Source: Campylobacteraceae bacterium
GTDB lineage: Bacteria; Campylobacterota; Campylobacteria; Campylobacterales; Arcobacteraceae
DNA: 64,000 bases
Direction: 5' to 3'
Assembly: GCA_013215945.1 (NCBI GenBank)
Contig: JABSOM010000006.1
Coordinates: forward strand, 62,001-126,000
Shown here: piece after piece, positions 26,350 through 35,266 of the stretch
How positions within the stretch are numbered: the stretch's first letter is position 1
Layout: each line of letters begins with the position of its first letter
Program-made: the position numbers and the translations under genes
The notes under the pieces: generated by a model
Told to the model about the DNA's origin: nothing
The model's database searches: none
What the model saw: the letters and a program-made list of their open reading frames with translations, nothing else

Positions 26350-28125
26350 ATGGATAAAAATAGAAAACTATTTAAGTACCGAAGTCAAGCTTGGTTTGAT
26401 AATCAAAAAGACCCTGGAATGACTGCTTTATATTTGGAGCGCTATTTAAATTATGGATTAACAAGAGGTGAGCTTCAAGGAAACAGACCTATCATTGGAA
26501 TAGCTCAAACGGGAAGTGATTTATCTCCTTGTAACAGACACCATATAGAATTAGCATCAAGATTAAAAGATGGAATAAGAGATGCTGGTGGTATTCCTAT
26601 TGAGTTTCCTACCCATCCCATTCAAGAAACAGGGAAACGCCCAACAGCAGGATTGGATAGAAACTTATCTTATTTATCTATGGTAGAAACTATTTATGGT
26701 TATCCTCTTGATGGGGTAATTTTTACCATTGGTTGTGATAAAACAACACCTGCTGCGTTAATGGCAGCAGGGACTTTAAATATTCCTTCTATAACATTTT
26801 CTGTAGGCCCTATGTTAAATGGTTATCATAAAGGAAAACTTTGTGGTTCAGGAACTGCTATTTGGCATGCACGAAAAGAATTTGCAAAAGGTGAGATTGA
26901 TTATGATGAGTTTATGGACATAGCAGCTGCTTCTGCTCCTAGTGTTGGCTATTGTAATACAATTGGAACAGCCACTTCTATGAATTGCCTTAGTGAAGTT
27001 TTAGGAATGTCTTTAGCACACAGTGCAACCATTCCAGCACCTTATAGAGAAAGAGGTCAAAATGCCTATGAAACAGGAAAACAAATTGTATCTTTGGTTA
27101 ACAAAGACATAAAACCCTCTGATATTATGACAAAAGAGTCTTTTATTAATGCTATTGTTGCTTGTACTGCAATAGGCGCTTCTACAAATGCGCCTATTCA
27201 TATTAATGCTATTGCTAAAAGTATTGGTATTACTATTACTACTGATGATTGGCAAGAATATGGTTATAAAATTCCACTCTTGTTAAACTGCCAACCCGCA
27301 GGGAAATATTTAAGTGAAGATTTTCATCGTGCAGGAGGTTTGGGTGCTATTATGAATGAGTTAATTAAAAAAGACAAAATTCATTTAGATACTTATACAG
27401 TAAATGAGAAAACAACCCAAGAAAATTACCAGAACTCCAGTATTTTAAATGAAGATGTCATAAAAACATATGATCAACCTCTTTTAGAAAATGCAGGTTT
27501 TTTAGTAATGAGTGGAAATTTATTTGACTCTGCTATTATGAAAACTTCAGTAATTGATGAGAAGTTTTTAAAAGATTTTATTCATGATGGAAAAATTGAA
27601 GGAAAAGCCGTTGTTTTTGAAGGCCCTGAAGATTATCATGACAGAATCAATGACGAGAGTTTAAATATAAATAAAAAATCAATTTTGTTTATGCGAAACT
27701 GTGGGCCTTTAGGTTATCCAGGTTCAGGAGAAGTTATTAATATGCTTCCACCTGATAAACTAGTAAGGCAAGGAATACTTGCTCTTCCAACGCTTGGGGA
27801 TGGAAGACAAAGTGGAACAAGTGCTAGTGCATCTATTTTGAATGCAACACCAGAAAGCCATGCAGGTGGAGGTTTAGCTATATTAAAAACAGGCGATGAT
27901 ATTTTAATTGATTTAAATCAAAGAGAAGTACAAATGTTGGTTTCAAAAGAAGAGATTCTTGAGCGTAAAAAAAACCTAGTTCTTCCTCGATTAGAAAATG
28001 AAACACCTTGGCAAGAAATCTACAGAGATTTTGTAGAAGGATTAGCAGATGGAGCATGTTTGAAGTTACAGCAACCTTATACTAAAATACTTGATAAAAA
28101 ATGGTTTGCAAGAGATTCACACTAA
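26350..28125 (+). CDS. IlvD/Edd-family [2Fe-2S] sugar-acid dehydratase
   Basis: 591 residues from ATG 26350, which follows an AAAGAG ribosome site; a TTG 15 bases upstream is unlikely. Three iron-sulfur cysteines at the spacing known for arabinonate/xylonate dehydratases: C61 in 'LSPCNRHH', C129 in 'IGCDKTTPAALMAAG' with the neighbouring Asp/Lys Mg site, and C202 in 'VGYCNTIG'. Also 'LCGSGTAIWHA' and 'RNCGPLGYPGSGEV'. Length (~590) fits the sugar-acid group rather than IlvD. Makes a 2-keto-3-deoxy aldonate, matching the kinase/aldolase encoded by dgoK/dgoA across the divergent promoter. Substrate (galactonate, arabinonate, xylonate or fuconate) not decidable here. Confidence 0.92.
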   Translation: MDKNRKLFKYRSQAWFDNQKDPGMTALYLERYLNYGLTRGELQGNRPIIGIAQTGSDLSPCNRHHIELASRLKDGIRDAGGIPIEFPTHPIQETGKRPTAGLDRNLSYLSMVETIYGYPLDGVIFTIGCDKTTPAALMAAGTLNIPSITFSVGPMLNGYHKGKLCGSGTAIWHARKEFAKGEIDYDEFMDIAAASAPSVGYCNTIGTATSMNCLSEVLGMSLAHSATIPAPYRERGQNAYETGKQIVSLVNKDIKPSDIMTKESFINAIVACTAIGASTNAPIHINAIAKSIGITITTDDWQEYGYKIPLLLNCQPAGKYLSEDFHRAGGLGAIMNELIKKDKIHLDTYTVNEKTTQENYQNSSILNEDVIKTYDQPLLENAGFLVMSGNLFDSAIMKTSVIDEKFLKDFIHDGKIEGKAVVFEGPEDYHDRINDESLNINKKSILFMRNCGPLGYPGSGEVINMLPPDKLVRQGILALPTLGDGRQSGTSASASILNATPESHAGGGLAILKTGDDILIDLNQREVQMLVSKEEILERKKNLVLPRLENETPWQEIYRDFVEGLADGACLKLQQPYTKILDKKWFARDSH

Positions 28126-28153
28126 TATTTCTTTTGTTAAATAAAGGTTAAAA

Positions 28154-29002
28154 ATGATTTATGAAATAAGTAATAATATATATGCACTAAAAGTTGATTC
28201 TCTTGGGGCAGAACTTATTTCTGCTTCTTATAAGAAAGAAGAATATTTACACCAAAAAGAAAAAGTTTACTGGAACAGAAGCTCCCCTGTTTTATTTCCA
28301 ATTGTTGGAAAATTAAAAAACAATAACTACAAATACAATAATAAAAACTATTCTTTACCTATTCACGGCCTTGCAAGACACAAAGAGTTTACTTTTGTAA
28401 AACAAGATACAAATACTTTGGTATTTTCTTTAAAAGAAGACAGTAATTCATTAAAACACTATCCTTTTACTTTTTTTTTACAAATCACTTATACATTAAA
28501 AGAAGACTCTTTTGATATTAACTATGAAGTATCTTCAAACGAAGATATTCTATTTTCTTTAGGCGCTCACCCTGCTTTTATTTTAAAAGCTGGAATTGAT
28601 GAGTCTTATTTAGAATTTGAAGAAAAAGAAAATCTTGATTTATTGTGTTTAAATCTGGATAATGGTTGTATTTCTAAAACAAAAAAAGACTATTTAAATT
28701 CTAAGATACTTAAACTAGAAAAAAATATTTTCCAAAAAGATGCTCTCATTTTTGAAAATATAAAATCAAAAAAAGTATCTTTGAAAAACACCAAAAATAC
28801 TAAAAGTGTTAATATAAGTTATGAAGGTTTCCCTTTTATTGGTTTTTGGGCTCCAATGAATGCTGATTTTGTTTGTTTAGAACCTTGGTGTGGTATTGCA
28901 GATGATGACAATACTAAGTATATATTTAAAGACAAAAAAGGTATTATTTCTTTAAAAAAGAATAAACTATTTTCAAGAACTGTAGGAATTTCTTTTACTT
29001 AA
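28154..29002 (+). CDS. Aldose 1-epimerase family protein (LacX/YeaD-like)
   Basis: 282 residues of the galactose-mutarotase fold. Catalytic-site text: 'PIHGLARHKEF' and 'FSLGAHPAF' with the two histidines, late 'CLEPWCGIADD'. Interconverts alpha and beta sugar anomers, which supplies the anomer used by the dehydrogenase upstream. Last gene of the plus-strand operon; its stop codon overlaps the stop of the convergent Na/Pi gene by 2-3 bases, so no separate terminator space exists. Confidence 0.88.
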   Translation: MIYEISNNIYALKVDSLGAELISASYKKEEYLHQKEKVYWNRSSPVLFPIVGKLKNNNYKYNNKNYSLPIHGLARHKEFTFVKQDTNTLVFSLKEDSNSLKHYPFTFFLQITYTLKEDSFDINYEVSSNEDILFSLGAHPAFILKAGIDESYLEFEEKENLDLLCLNLDNGCISKTKKDYLNSKILKLEKNIFQKDALIFENIKSKKVSLKNTKNTKSVNISYEGFPFIGFWAPMNADFVCLEPWCGIADDDNTKYIFKDKKGIISLKKNKLFSRTVGISFT

Positions 29003-30777
29003 GAAACATCCAGTTCTTCATTGTTCTCTTTTACAAATAATATATTAGAAATTAACAATAGTTTTTTGCACAAATGGTAGGTTGTTGAAGCATCCGTTAT
29101 TAAAGATGATGCCATTTTCGCATTGATTTTATTTTCTCTTATAAGTGAGTCAATTTTACCATTACTTAAAATATCTAAAGCAGCTATATGCTCATTTATT
29201 TTATTCAATTTGCTGGTTTTTTTTTCAAAACTGTATTTATCATTTGCTAATAAATCTATTTCTTTTAAAGCATTAGCAAGTCCCATGCGCAAAACATTGT
29301 ATTCATTTTTTATAAAAGTATTTTTTGATTTTAAATATAAAGAAGTATTTTTCTCCAATTTTTTCACTTCTTTTACTCCATTAATAATCTCTTTTGCAGC
29401 AATTTTCAATTTGAATACTTTATGTATATCTTCTTTATTCATATATTTTTGGGATAAAGAAGCAAAATGCATAATATCCCCATATAAAGATTTCATATTT
29501 TTATTATAAATATTGTCTAAATAAATATGTTTATTCGATTTTTGAATGGTTTTTTCTAAATTCTTTTTACCAAAAACATCCGATTTATGTAAAGAAATGG
29601 TATGTAAAATAATCTTTTGGGAACTCTTATATAAGTGAACCAGTTCATTTTCTAAAGCTTTTAAAGAAATTACGGGCACGTCTATTAATTCTTTTGATAT
29701 AAACTTAGGTTTATAGGTGGCTTGGTATTTTTCTTTAATAAGAAACTTAGAAAAATATTCAAATTTAGAAATAAAAGGACTTAAAACCACTATGCCTATT
29801 AAATTAAAAAGAGTGTGAAAAAGCGAGAGTTTAATAGCATAATTATCATCATTTATTCCAAAATATACAGCAATAACATCAATAAAATCTTTTAGAAACA
29901 CTAAAAATACTAATGCAAATAATGCTGTTATTACATTAAATAATAGATGTACCAAAGCCAAACGTTTTCCATTTACATTTGAACCAAGGGAGGCTAAAAC
30001 AGCGGTAAAAGGAGTTCCTACATTAACTCCAATAGTTAGAGCGATAGCATTATCATAAGAAATTTGGCCCAAAGCAAGGGCTGTAATTATGAGTGCCATA
30101 GAAGCAGCGCTTGATTGCATAATAATTGTAGCAAATGCACCAATGAGAGCAAAAATAATAAAACCCAAATAACCATCAATTATATACAAAGAAAAGTCGA
30201 TATTTCCTTGCAAATTTTCAAAACCACTTTTCATATAAAAAATAGCTAAAAAAACGAACCCCAAACCTAAAAGTACGTTTCCTATTGCTTCATAGGTTCT
30301 GGTTTTTAAAAAAGTAGCTAAAACGCCTAAAATTATCATCGGCATTGCATAAGAAGAAATATTTAATTTTAATCCCAAAAATGCAACCAACCATGCTGTT
30401 GTTGTTGATCCTAAGTTTGCACCAAAAATTACGCCAATGGCTTGGGATAAAGTTATGATTTTAATACTTAAAAAAGAGATAATTATAATAGATATCAAAG
30501 AAGAACTTTGGACCAAGGTAGTTGCAAAAAAACCTGTAAACATTGATTTTGGTAAAGAATTGGTTGATTTTTCTAAAAAAGCTTCTAAACTATTTCCAGA
30601 AAATAATTTAAAACCTGCTTCCATAAATTTCATACCAATAATAAAAATAGCAATGCCAGCAAAAATAGTTTTCATATTTTCATCTGAAAACAAAAAATAC
30701 GATATAAATAAAATACCTAAAGGAAGTAAAACAATTTTAATTCTACTTTTTTCAATAATCGCATTTATTCCCATCAT
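28999..30777 (-). CDS. Na/Pi-cotransporter family protein with PhoU-like tail (NptA/YjbB type)
   Basis: 592 residues from ATG 30777, which has AAAGGA seven bases upstream; an in-frame ATG at 30837 lacks a ribosome site. Two inverted Na/Pi repeats ('GANLGSTTTAWLVAF' and 'IGVNVGTPFTAVLASLG') each carrying the Q-S-S motif ('TLVQSSSLISI', 'IIMQSSAASMAL'), then a helical cytoplasmic PhoU-like region (about 390-592). Probably a sodium-coupled phosphate transporter or exporter in the inner membrane. Stands alone between sugar and glycerol-phosphate operons; a role in balancing phosphate released from phospho-glycerol compounds is possible but unproven. Confidence 0.9.
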   Translation of the reverse strand: MMGINAIIEKSRIKIVLLPLGILFISYFLFSDENMKTIFAGIAIFIIGMKFMEAGFKLFSGNSLEAFLEKSTNSLPKSMFTGFFATTLVQSSSLISIIIISFLSIKIITLSQAIGVIFGANLGSTTTAWLVAFLGLKLNISSYAMPMIILGVLATFLKTRTYEAIGNVLLGLGFVFLAIFYMKSGFENLQGNIDFSLYIIDGYLGFIIFALIGAFATIIMQSSAASMALIITALALGQISYDNAIALTIGVNVGTPFTAVLASLGSNVNGKRLALVHLLFNVITALFALVFLVFLKDFIDVIAVYFGINDDNYAIKLSLFHTLFNLIGIVVLSPFISKFEYFSKFLIKEKYQATYKPKFISKELIDVPVISLKALENELVHLYKSSQKIILHTISLHKSDVFGKKNLEKTIQKSNKHIYLDNIYNKNMKSLYGDIMHFASLSQKYMNKEDIHKVFKLKIAAKEIINGVKEVKKLEKNTSLYLKSKNTFIKNEYNVLRMGLANALKEIDLLANDKYSFEKKTSKLNKINEHIAALDILSNGKIDSLIRENKINAKMASSLITDASTTYHLCKKLLLISNILFVKENNEELDVS

Positions 30778-30969
30778 TTCAATCCTTTTATTATACAAAA
30801 AAAGCGAATACTTATAAAAACTACTTATCATTAGCACTGTATTTTAAAAATAATTGTTTATATTTTTAATGTAAGTGTTTTTATATTACACATAGCCTTA
30901 ATATTTTTCTTTATTGTAACTCTTATGTAATTTAAAAATTTTATACTACGTGCAAGTCATTTTATATTA

Positions 30970-31150
30970 ACATGATAAGGTTATGATGATTAAAAGAATA
31001 TAAAAAAAAAGAATTACTTCTATATTTTATATACAATGGCTACAAAAAGTTGTAGTATTGACACAATTATTGTAAAAAGAAATCTTTTTAAGAAAGTTTT
31101 AAAATTCTATACGTCATTATAAATCATAACATTAGAATGTTATGATGTTA
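30970..31150. promoter_or_regulatory. Two operator-like sites of the proposed GntR regulon upstream of the Pot-type operon
   Basis: The gap 30778-31336 has no gene. At 30970-30990 lies ACATGATAAGGTTATGATG, nearly the same as 52103-52121 upstream of glpD copy 2 (ACATCATAAGGTTATAATG). At 31123-31146 is a perfect palindrome (arms ATCATAACATT, spacer AG), overlapping a match to the shared core at 31130-31150. Just before it, TACGTCAYTATAAA (31110-31123) recurs at 45736 and 52382 upstream of the phnD-like and glpS operons. Confidence 0.6.
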
Positions 31151-31269
31151 ATATTCATGTATTCGAATTTCTATAACTTGCCTTATTATTTTTTTAAATA
31201 ATATACAAATTAATGACTCATAAAATTTATATTGGATTAGATTTTATTTGAAATAACGATACTTTTGTG

Positions 31270-31292
31270 TCTTTTTCTGCCACAGAAAAAGA
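31270..31292 (+). other. Leader hairpin in the Pot-type operon 5' region
   Basis: TCTTTTTCTG and its exact complement (10-base arms, loop CCA) end 45 bases before the start codon at 31337. A smaller TTGTC/GACAA hairpin lies between it and the start. Could affect mRNA stability or translation; not followed by a T tract, so not a plain terminator. Confidence 0.45.
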
Positions 31293-31336
31293 TAAACCAC
31301 TTTATTGTCAAGAGACAAGATCAATTGGAGAAGAAT

Positions 31337-32401
31337 ATGAAAAAAACCATTTTATTAAGCGCTGGATTAATTGCTTTACTTTCAAGTACAAGTTTACTGG
31401 CACAAGATACCCTAAAAATACTAACGTGGAAAGGTTATGCACCTAAAGCTTTGGTTGAAAAATTCGAGAAACAAACAGGTCTTAAAGTTGAACTTACGTA
31501 TTCAAATAATGAAGAAATGATTGCAAAACTTAGAGCTACTAGAGGAGCTGGTTTTGACCTTGCACAACCCAGTCAAGATAGAATTTCATCTGTTCAAAAA
31601 AAATACAAAATTTATCAAGCTTTAGATTATTCTAAAATTGAAGAAAATCAAATTATTGATTCTATGTTAAAAGCAGTAAAAACAAATACTAAAGTTAAAG
31701 GTGAATCTTATGCAGTTCCTTTTAATTATGGTACTTCTGGTTTAATTATTAATAAAAGAATGGCTCCAAATGCGAGCGATTATAGTGATTTATTAAATAA
31801 AGAATATACAGGAAGAATTACATACAGATTAAAAAGACCTACTTTATTAGCAATAGCACTTTCAAAAGGTATGGATCCATTTTCTAAGTATAACGATACA
31901 AAAGCATACAAAACAATGATGGAAGGCGTAGCTAAAGATTTAATCAAAGCTAAACCTTATGCTAAAAACTATTATGCAAATGGAGATGCTTTACTTGAAC
32001 TGTTACGAACAGGTGAAGTATATGTAGCAATGGGTTGGGATAATGGCGGATGGAAACTTCATAAAGAGAATCCAGATATTGACTTTGTTGCTCCTAAAAG
32101 TGGTGCTTTAGGTTGGATTGATACTTTTGCAATTCCTGCAAAAGCTAAAAATGTTGAAGGTGCTTATAAATGGATTAACTTTATGTTAAAACCAGAAAAT
32201 GCGGCATACTTTACGAATAAAGAGAGTTATGGAACAGCTTCTAAAGGCGCTAATGAATTTTTAAATGCCGAAATTAAAGCAAACTTTGAGCGTTCTTACT
32301 CAAAAGCAGACCTTGATAATATCAATTGGTACCCACCAGTACCTGCAAAAATTGAAAAATTAGAAGGTAAGTTATTAGATAAAATTAAAGCATCAAGATA
32401 A
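31337..32401 (+). CDS. Periplasmic binding protein of a Pot-type (spermidine/putrescine-like) ABC transporter
   Basis: 354 residues from ATG 31337, preceded by GGAGAAG; the open frame extends 24 codons upstream through the leader without a ribosome site. Signal peptide about 1-23 ('MKKTILLSAG..LLAQ'). Mature protein is PotD/PotF-like: 'LKILTWKGYAPKALVEKFEKQ', 'VPFNYGTSGLIIN', 'VAMGWDNGGWK', 'PKSGALGWIDTFAIP'. The family also binds ligands other than polyamines. Here the operon ends in a glycerophosphodiesterase, which suggests a glycerophosphodiester such as glycerophosphocholine instead. A terminator follows at 32403. Confidence 0.88.
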   Translation: MKKTILLSAGLIALLSSTSLLAQDTLKILTWKGYAPKALVEKFEKQTGLKVELTYSNNEEMIAKLRATRGAGFDLAQPSQDRISSVQKKYKIYQALDYSKIEENQIIDSMLKAVKTNTKVKGESYAVPFNYGTSGLIINKRMAPNASDYSDLLNKEYTGRITYRLKRPTLLAIALSKGMDPFSKYNDTKAYKTMMEGVAKDLIKAKPYAKNYYANGDALLELLRTGEVYVAMGWDNGGWKLHKENPDIDFVAPKSGALGWIDTFAIPAKAKNVEGAYKWINFMLKPENAAYFTNKESYGTASKGANEFLNAEIKANFERSYSKADLDNINWYPPVPAKIEKLEGKLLDKIKASR

Positions 32402-32402
32402 A

Positions 32403-32424
32403 AAAAGAGGGTTTACCCTCTTTT
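32403..32424 (+). terminator. Terminator/attenuator between binding-protein gene and ATPase gene
   Basis: AAAAGAGGG, loop TTTA, complement ending CTCTTTT, right after the stop codon. Partial termination here would keep binding-protein mRNA above the membrane subunits. Confidence 0.75.
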
Positions 32425-32491
32425 CCAAATTTATGCAATATAAATAGCGTTTGTATTGCATAAATTTGTTTATTATAAACAAAGGGAATGA

Positions 32492-33556
32492 ATGAAGAAT
32501 GTATTAGAAATAAAGGATTTGCAAAAACAATTTGCAGACCATAATGCAGTAAATGGTATTGATTTTGTTGTAGAAGAAGGAAAGTTTTTTTCAATTCTAG
32601 GACCCTCAGGATGTGGGAAAACCACACTTCTGCGAATGATTGCAGGTTTTTTAGAACCAAGTTCTGGTTCTATTTTAATACGAGACGAAGAAATGATTGG
32701 AATTGCTCCTAATAATCGTCCAGTAAACTTAGTTTTTCAAAACTTGGCACTTTTCCCTATGATGAATGTTGAAGAAAATATTGCCTTTGGATTAAAACGA
32801 AAAAAACTTTCAAAAAAAGTGATTGAAGAAAAAGTAGCTGCTATTTTAGAAAAAGTTCATTTAAAAGGTTATGGAAAAAAAGAAGTATCACAACTTTCAG
32901 GAGGACAGAGACAACGTGTAGCAATTGCTAGATCACTTGTATTAGAACCTTCTATCTTACTACTTGATGAACCTTTAGGAGCGCTGGATTTAAAACTGCG
33001 AGAAACAATGAAAATTGAACTTAAAAAACTTCAAAAAGAATTTGGAACGACTTTTATTTATATTACTCACGATCAAAGTGAAGCTTTAGTAATGAGTGAT
33101 AAAGTAGCTGTTATGAACAATGGAGTTTTTGAGCAAATTGATACACCCAAAAATCTCTATTCAAACCCAAAAACATCTTTTGTAGCAGGTTTTGTTGGAG
33201 AATCCAATATATTCCAAGGAAAATTCACCCAAAATGATACGGTAGTTTTAGAGAATTCTTTGCAGTTAAAGGTTATTTGTATAGAAGAAATAAAAGATAC
33301 TTGTAAAGTATATATAAGGCCCGAAGCTATTATATTAATGCCAGAGAAGGAATTAACGGATTTAAATCGTTTTACCTTAGATATTAAAAGTATTTTATTT
33401 GATGGTTCTAATACAAAACTTCTAGCAATTATTCAAGGTACAAAAGAAGAAATTCAAGTATCACTTCCCCAAAACAGACAGTTTTCTCATATTAAAGTAG
33501 GAGATACAATAGAAGCAGCCGTACATTTTAATGACTGCAAAACATATAGGGCATAA
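32492..33556 (+). CDS. Pot-type ABC transporter ATPase
   Basis: 354 residues. Walker A 'GPSGCGKTTLLRM', Q-loop 'VFQNLALFP', signature '[15 protein letters not shown]', Walker B 'ILLLDEPLGALD', switch His 'ITHDQSEAL', then TOBE domain ('YIRPEAI'). PotA/FbpC-like. Ends 1 base before the first permease start (TAATATG). Cytoplasmic motor of the importer. Confidence 0.93.
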   Translation: MKNVLEIKDLQKQFADHNAVNGIDFVVEEGKFFSILGPSGCGKTTLLRMIAGFLEPSSGSILIRDEEMIGIAPNNRPVNLVFQNLALFPMMNVEENIAFGLKRKKLSKKVIEEKVAAILEKVHLKGYGKKEVSQLSGGQRQRVAIARSLVLEPSILLLDEPLGALDLKLRETMKIELKKLQKEFGTTFIYITHDQSEALVMSDKVAVMNNGVFEQIDTPKNLYSNPKTSFVAGFVGESNIFQGKFTQNDTVVLENSLQLKVICIEEIKDTCKVYIRPEAIILMPEKELTDLNRFTLDIKSILFDGSNTKLLAIIQGTKEEIQVSLPQNRQFSHIKVGDTIEAAVHFNDCKTYRA

Positions 33557-33557
33557 T

Positions 33558-34415
33558 ATGAAAAATGCAACATCTTTAGGGTTTTATATTTTTTTAGTGC
33601 CTATTATTTTATGGTTGGCTTTATTAATTGTAATTCCGCAAATTGAGCTCTTAATTATGTCTTTACGTTTTGAGAACGATGATGAAATAATGGTTTGGAG
33701 TTTTGAAAATTATAAAGAGTTTTTTAACAATGATATTTATTGGTTGACTTTTTTAAGAACAGCAATGTATGCTATTTTTGTTACTTTTTTAACTTTTATT
33801 ATTACATTTCCTATTGCTTTTTATATCACCAAAATAGTAAATAAACGTTACAGTGCTTTTTTAATTATACTTTTACTTTTACCTTTTTGGGTGAGTGAAC
33901 TTGTACGTGTTTATGGATGGACAATACTGTTGCGAGAAAGTGGTGTGATTAACTATTTTTTACAAAGTATGGGATTTACTAGTTCAGGTATTGAATTTTT
34001 ATACAATGATGCGGCCATGATTATGGGACTTGTTTATACTTCCATGTTATTTATGGCTGTGCCTTTAATTTCTTCTTTAGAAGGCATGGATGATTCATAT
34101 ATAGAAGCAGCACATGATTTAGGGGCTTCAAAACTAACAATATTCTTTAAAATAGTCATTCCTTATAGTGCCTCAGGTATTGTCTCTGGTTCTATTGTTG
34201 TTTTTATGTTAACACTTGGAAATTATTTGACCCCTAATTTAATGGGAGGTAAAAATTCTTTATGGTTTACAGAACAAATTTATAATGAATTTATAGCATC
34301 TTTAAATTGGAATCAAGGTGCAGCTTTTGGTTTTTTACTTTTGGCTTTATCCTCTTTTATTATTTGGTTAGGACTTAAACTCACCAAACAAAATCTATCT
34401 AAGGCTTTATCATGA
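33558..34415 (+). CDS. Pot-type ABC transporter permease 1 (PotB-like)
   Basis: 285 residues from ATG 33558; the longer frame from 33531 would overlap the ATPase gene. About six membrane segments, EAA loop 'EAAHDLGASKLTIFFK'. Overlaps permease 2 by 4 bases (ATGA). Confidence 0.93.
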   Translation: MKNATSLGFYIFLVPIILWLALLIVIPQIELLIMSLRFENDDEIMVWSFENYKEFFNNDIYWLTFLRTAMYAIFVTFLTFIITFPIAFYITKIVNKRYSAFLIILLLLPFWVSELVRVYGWTILLRESGVINYFLQSMGFTSSGIEFLYNDAAMIMGLVYTSMLFMAVPLISSLEGMDDSYIEAAHDLGASKLTIFFKIVIPYSASGIVSGSIVVFMLTLGNYLTPNLMGGKNSLWFTEQIYNEFIASLNWNQGAAFGFLLLALSSFIIWLGLKLTKQNLSKALS

Positions 34416-35266
34416 TTCGTACCCTACCCAATTCTAAGGCCTATTCAATAGGTTTTAAACTTTATGTTATAGCTTTTTTTATTTTTTTATTTGCACCTTT
34501 AATGGTTACATCTGTTTTGGCTTTTAATGATTCTAATTTCCCTTCTTTACCTTGGAATGGTTTTACTTTGGACTGGTTTATAAGTGATACAGAAGAGCGC
34601 CTTGGAATATTAAAAGATACTCAGAATCTATTGTCTATTTGGGTTTCAGCTCAAACTGCCTTTTTTGTATCTATTTCCTCATTAATTATAGGTACGCTGG
34701 CCGCATTTTTATTTGAAAGAGAACACTTTAGATACAAACAATTTTTATTCTTTTTAGCCCTAACACCTTTAGTTATTCCAGGTGTTATTTTAGGAATATC
34801 TTTATTATTGTCTGTTAATTCTACGGGTTTATTTTTAGAAGATAATTTTGCTTTGGACTTAGAGATTTTACGCCCTAGTTTTTGGTTGGTTGTACTTGGA
34901 CAATTTGCTTTTATTACTACTTTTGTATTATTAGTTGTATCTGCAAGACTTAAAAAATTTGATAATTCGCTGGAAGAAGCAGCCCTTAATTTAGGTGCTA
35001 GTAAATTTCAAAGCATTCGTTATATAATTATTCCTTTTTTAAAACCTGCTTTAATAGGAGCTGGTGCCGTGGCATTTTTAATGAGTTTTGAAAATTTTAA
35101 TACTACTTTATTTTTAATTGGTTCTGAAACTACTTTACCCGTAAACTTATATTTGCAAGTAAGAGATGGAAGTACTCCTGTTATTAATGCTATTTCATTT
35201 TTACTTATTATGGGAACCTCTGTACTTGCTATCTTAAATTTAATTTTTTCAAAGAAAAAATCATGA
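34412..35266 (+). CDS. Pot-type ABC transporter permease 2 (PotC-like)
   Basis: 284 residues, about six membrane segments, EAA loop 'EEAALNLGASKFQSI'. 4-base overlaps on both sides show it is coupled to permease 1 and to the phosphodiesterase gene. Confidence 0.93.
   Translation: MIRTLPNSKAYSIGFKLYVIAFFIFLFAPLMVTSVLAFNDSNFPSLPWNGFTLDWFISDTEERLGILKDTQNLLSIWVSAQTAFFVSISSLIIGTLAAFLFEREHFRYKQFLFFLALTPLVIPGVILGISLLLSVNSTGLFLEDNFALDLEILRPSFWLVVLGQFAFITTFVLLVVSARLKKFDNSLEEAALNLGASKFQSIRYIIIPFLKPALIGAGAVAFLMSFENFNTTLFLIGSETTLPVNLYLQVRDGSTPVINAISFLLIMGTSVLAILNLIFSKKKS

Noticed and set aside
31337-35266. Annotation as a spermidine/putrescine transporter
   Set aside because: The subunits fit the family, but the terminal GDPD gene and shared glycerol operators argue for another ligand; kept as Pot-type only.
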